Of a DNA stretch of 10,239 nt, positions 8,422 through 10,239 are shown one piece after another. The notes under the pieces were generated by a model, which searched no databases, was not told the origin of the DNA, and was given only the letters and a program-made list of their open reading frames with translations. How positions within the stretch are numbered: position 1 is the first letter of the stretch; each line of letters begins with the position of its first letter. The translations under genes and the position numbers were made by a program. The DNA comes from DASXBJ01 sp036491755 (GTDB lineage: Bacteria; Chloroflexota; Dormibacteria; Dormibacterales; Dormibacteraceae), in assembly GCA_036491755.1 (NCBI GenBank), contig DASXBJ010000101.1, positions 1-10,239 on the forward strand, in the 5' to 3' direction.

Positions 8422-9395
8422 CGCTTTCCCACCTCAGCCCGAATCTTACCGACGAGCTGATTCTGCACCGCATCACGGGTGACGCGGATGGCGTTCTTGA
8501 TGGCGCGCGCGTCGGAGCGCCCGTGGGCAACGACCGCCACGCCGTCAATGCCCAGCAAAGGCGCGCCGCCGAACTCGCGCCAGTCGATCCGCGCCCGGAT
8601 TTGGCGCACGCCGGGCCTGATCAGGATCCCGCCCAGCTTGCCGAGCATGGTCTTCGGAATTTCTTCACGGAGGTTGCGGAAGAGGAAGTCGGCCGTTGCC
8701 TCCGCCATCTTGATCGCCACGTTGCCGACGAAGCCGTCCGTCACAACCACGTCAGCTCGAGCGTTGTAGATGTCCTTTGGCTCGACGTTGCCGATGAAGC
8801 CGGGCAGCACGCTCTTGAGCCTTTGCCCGGTCTCCAGCACACGCTGATCGCCCTTGCCCTCCTCCTCACCATTGCTCAGCAGCGCCACGCGCGGGTGGGG
8901 GCGGCCCATCATCTCGCGCGCGTAGACGGCGCCCATCTCAGCGAACCGCACGAGGTACTCCGGCTTCGTGTCCACGTTGGCGCCGACGTCGAGGAAGTAG
9001 GCGAAGCCCTCTTTCGTCGGCACGATGGAACCGAGCGCGGGCCGCTCGACCCCTCTGATGCGACCCTGGATGAAGATGGCGGCCGCCATCACCGCACCCG
9101 AGTTGCCCGCCGACGTCCACCCGTCCGCGCGGCCCTCCTTGCAGAGCCGCGCGCACACGCAGATCGAAGAGTCGGGCTTGGCGCGCACCGCCTGGGCCGG
9201 GTGCTCGTTCATCGCGATGACCTGCGTGCACGGCACGATCTGCAAACGCGGATGGTTGTCGAGCAGCGGCTGCACCGCAGGCGGAAGGCCGACGAGCGAA
9301 ATGTCGATTCCGTATTCGGAGGCCGCTTGCGCAGCGCCCAACACGACCTGCGCAGGCGCGTGGTCGCCGCCCATGGCGTCCACTGCGATACGCAC
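8418..9395 (-). CDS. plsX: Phosphate acyltransferase PlsX (acyl-ACP:phosphate)
   Basis: Makes acyl-phosphate from acyl-ACP and phosphate; with PlsY this feeds the first acylation of glycerol-3-phosphate in phospholipid synthesis. PlsX is a peripheral cytoplasmic enzyme. The 325 aa carry the expected signatures: AVDAMGGDHAP (4-14), SAGNSGA (95-101), FLDVGANVD (134-142), LLSNGEEEGKGD (172-183) and DVVVTDGFVGN (215-225). The usual VEGRDI appears here as VEPKDI. The start is GTG at 9395, which gives the normal N-terminus MRIAVDAMGG; the upstream ribosome site (GAAAGAG) is modest. It starts 29 bp after gyrB and overlaps fabF by 4 bp. The plsX-fabF pairing makes metabolic sense, because FabF lengthens the acyl-ACP that PlsX uses. 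The placement between two gyrase genes is the unusual point. Confidence 0.96.
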   Translation of the reverse strand: MRIAVDAMGGDHAPAQVVLGAAQAASEYGIDISLVGLPPAVQPLLDNHPRLQIVPCTQVIAMNEHPAQAVRAKPDSSICVCARLCKEGRADGWTSAGNSGAVMAAAIFIQGRIRGVERPALGSIVPTKEGFAYFLDVGANVDTKPEYLVRFAEMGAVYAREMMGRPHPRVALLSNGEEEGKGDQRVLETGQRLKSVLPGFIGNVEPKDIYNARADVVVTDGFVGNVAIKMAEATADFLFRNLREEIPKTMLGKLGGILIRPGVRQIRARIDWREFGGAPLLGIDGVAVVAHGRSDARAIKNAIRVTRDAVQNQLVGKIRAEVGKR

Positions 9396-9409
9396 GCGAG
9401 AGCTCTTTC

Positions 9410-9426
9410 AGTGGCTCCGCGCCACT
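9410..9426 (-). other. Intercistronic hairpin between gyrB and plsX
   Basis: On the minus strand AGTGGC and GCCACT form a perfect 6-bp stem around a 5-nt loop (GCGGA), starting inside the gyrB stop codon. It is followed by GAAAGAG, not a T-run, so it is not a standard terminator. It could shield the 3' end of the gyrB message or tune plsX translation. Confidence 0.35.
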
Positions 9427-10239
9427 AGATGTCGAGGTTGCGGACGCTCTTGGCGTGCGCCTGGATGAACTTCTTTCGGGGCTCGACGTCGGGGCCCATC
9501 AGCTTCTCGAAGGTGTCGTTCACAGCGGCGGCGTCCTCCACCGTGACTCGCAGTAGCACGCGCGTTTGCGGGTTCATGGTGGTGTCCCACAGCTCCTCGG
9601 CGTTCATCTCACCAAGACCCTTCATGCGCGAGGCTTCCGCGTTCTTGCCGAGCTGGCGGGTGGCCTTGTCGCGGTCACCCTCGGAGTGGCACCAGATGAC
9701 CTGCTTGCCCTTGAACACCTTGAAGAGCGGGGGCTGCGCCATGTAGAGGTAGCCCTTCTCGATGACCTGGGGGAAGTACCGAAAGAAGAATGTGAGCAGA
9801 AGGGTTCGGATGTGGCTGCCGTCGACGTCAGCGTCCGTCATGGTGATGATGCGGTGGTAGCGCATCTTCTCGACGTTGAAGTTGTCGCCGACGCCCGCAC
9901 CCATCGCCGTGATGAGGTTGCGGATCTCATCCGAGGTCAGGACCTTGTCGAGTCTGGCCTTTTCGACGTTGAGGATCTTCCCGCGGAGCGGAAGGATCGC
10001 CTGCGTGCGGCGATCGCGACCGCCTTTGGCCGTGCCACCGGCGGAATCGCCCTCTACGATGTACAGCTCGCAGAGCGCGGGATCTTTCTCAGAGCAGTCG
10101 GCCAGCTTGCCCGGCAGCGTGCTCGACTCGAGGAGGCTCTTGCGCTGCACGAGGTCGCGGGCCTTGCGAGCGGCCTCGCGCGCACGGGCGGCGGTGAGTG
10201 ACTTCTCGACGATGCGGCGGCCCTCGGACGGATTCTCCT
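9425..10239 (-). CDS. gyrB: DNA gyrase subunit B, C-terminal part (5' end outside window)
   Basis: The C-terminal 270 or so residues of the gyrase ATPase subunit; the gene runs off the right edge with an uninterrupted frame through ENPSEGRRIVEKSLTAARAR. The TOPRIM domain shows EGDSAGG (catalytic Glu, codons near 10054-10034), then RGKILNVEKARLDKVL, and DADVDGSHIRTLLLTFFFR (metal-binding aspartates near 9835-9821). The C-terminal tail has SRMKGLGEMNAEELWDTTMN and ends in VRNLDI, as most GyrB proteins do. The roughly 165-residue insertion of enteric GyrB is absent, so this is the short form common outside Proteobacteria. ParE is possible from the fragment alone, but the GyrA-box in the partner gene and the NLDI-type end favour GyrB. 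The stop is TAG. The ATP-binding part and any promoter lie outside the window. Confidence 0.95.
   Translation of the reverse strand, partial: ENPSEGRRIVEKSLTAARAREAARKARDLVQRKSLLESSTLPGKLADCSEKDPALCELYIVEGDSAGGTAKGGRDRRTQAILPLRGKILNVEKARLDKVLTSDEIRNLITAMGAGVGDNFNVEKMRYHRIITMTDADVDGSHIRTLLLTFFFRYFPQVIEKGYLYMAQPPLFKVFKGKQVIWCHSEGDRDKATRQLGKNAEASRMKGLGEMNAEELWDTTMNPQTRVLLRVTVEDAAAVNDTFEKLMGPDVEPRKKFIQAHAKSVRNLDI

Noticed and set aside
8523..9428. 301-codon open frame on the plus strand opposite plsX
   Set aside because: Fully antisense to plsX, His/Arg/Ala-rich, with no recognisable motif and no promoter or ribosome site of its own.

Overview
The window is compact, high-GC bacterial chromosome (about 68% G+C in two gyrA lines I counted). 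There is no phage, IS element, CRISPR array, tRNA or rRNA, and no gene-free stretch over about 110 bases. GTG and TTG starts, stop/start overlaps and heavy two-component signalling would suit a soil-type Terrabacteria lineage such as Chloroflexota, Dormibacterota or Actinomycetota. That placement is inference and weak, because no ribosomal marker is present.

Layout. (1) 1-1269, plus strand: the 3' part of a polytopic membrane histidine kinase that enters from the left edge, with lower G+C than the rest. (2) 1283-2959, minus strand: a three-gene overlapping operon, transcribed as an OmpR-type response regulator, then a receiver protein with a kinase-like helical N-terminus but no ATPase domain, then a DinB-like putative metalloprotein. 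(3) 2960-3060: a divergent control region with a 31-bp near-perfect inverted repeat and an 8-bp direct repeat at 22-bp pitch. (4) 3061-3696, plus strand: a GAF-LuxR-type regulator. (5) 3725-10239, minus strand: one tightly packed array transcribed gyrB (3' part only), plsX, fabF, gyrA, a 100-aa single-TM protein, and a soluble NarL-type histidine kinase.

The most notable feature is the last array. The two gyrase subunit genes are separated by two lipid-synthesis genes (plsX, fabF), and a small membrane protein plus a histidine kinase are translationally chained to the end of gyrA. Junctions are 29 bp, 4-bp overlap, 4 bp, 4-bp overlap and 1-bp overlap, so one transcript is likely. This would tie DNA supercoiling, membrane lipid supply and a two-component sensor to one expression unit. 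The regulatory side (2-4) looks like a self-contained signalling module around a shared operator. Apart from these arrangements the window is ordinary housekeeping and signalling sequence; I see no convincing undescribed defence or mobile system.
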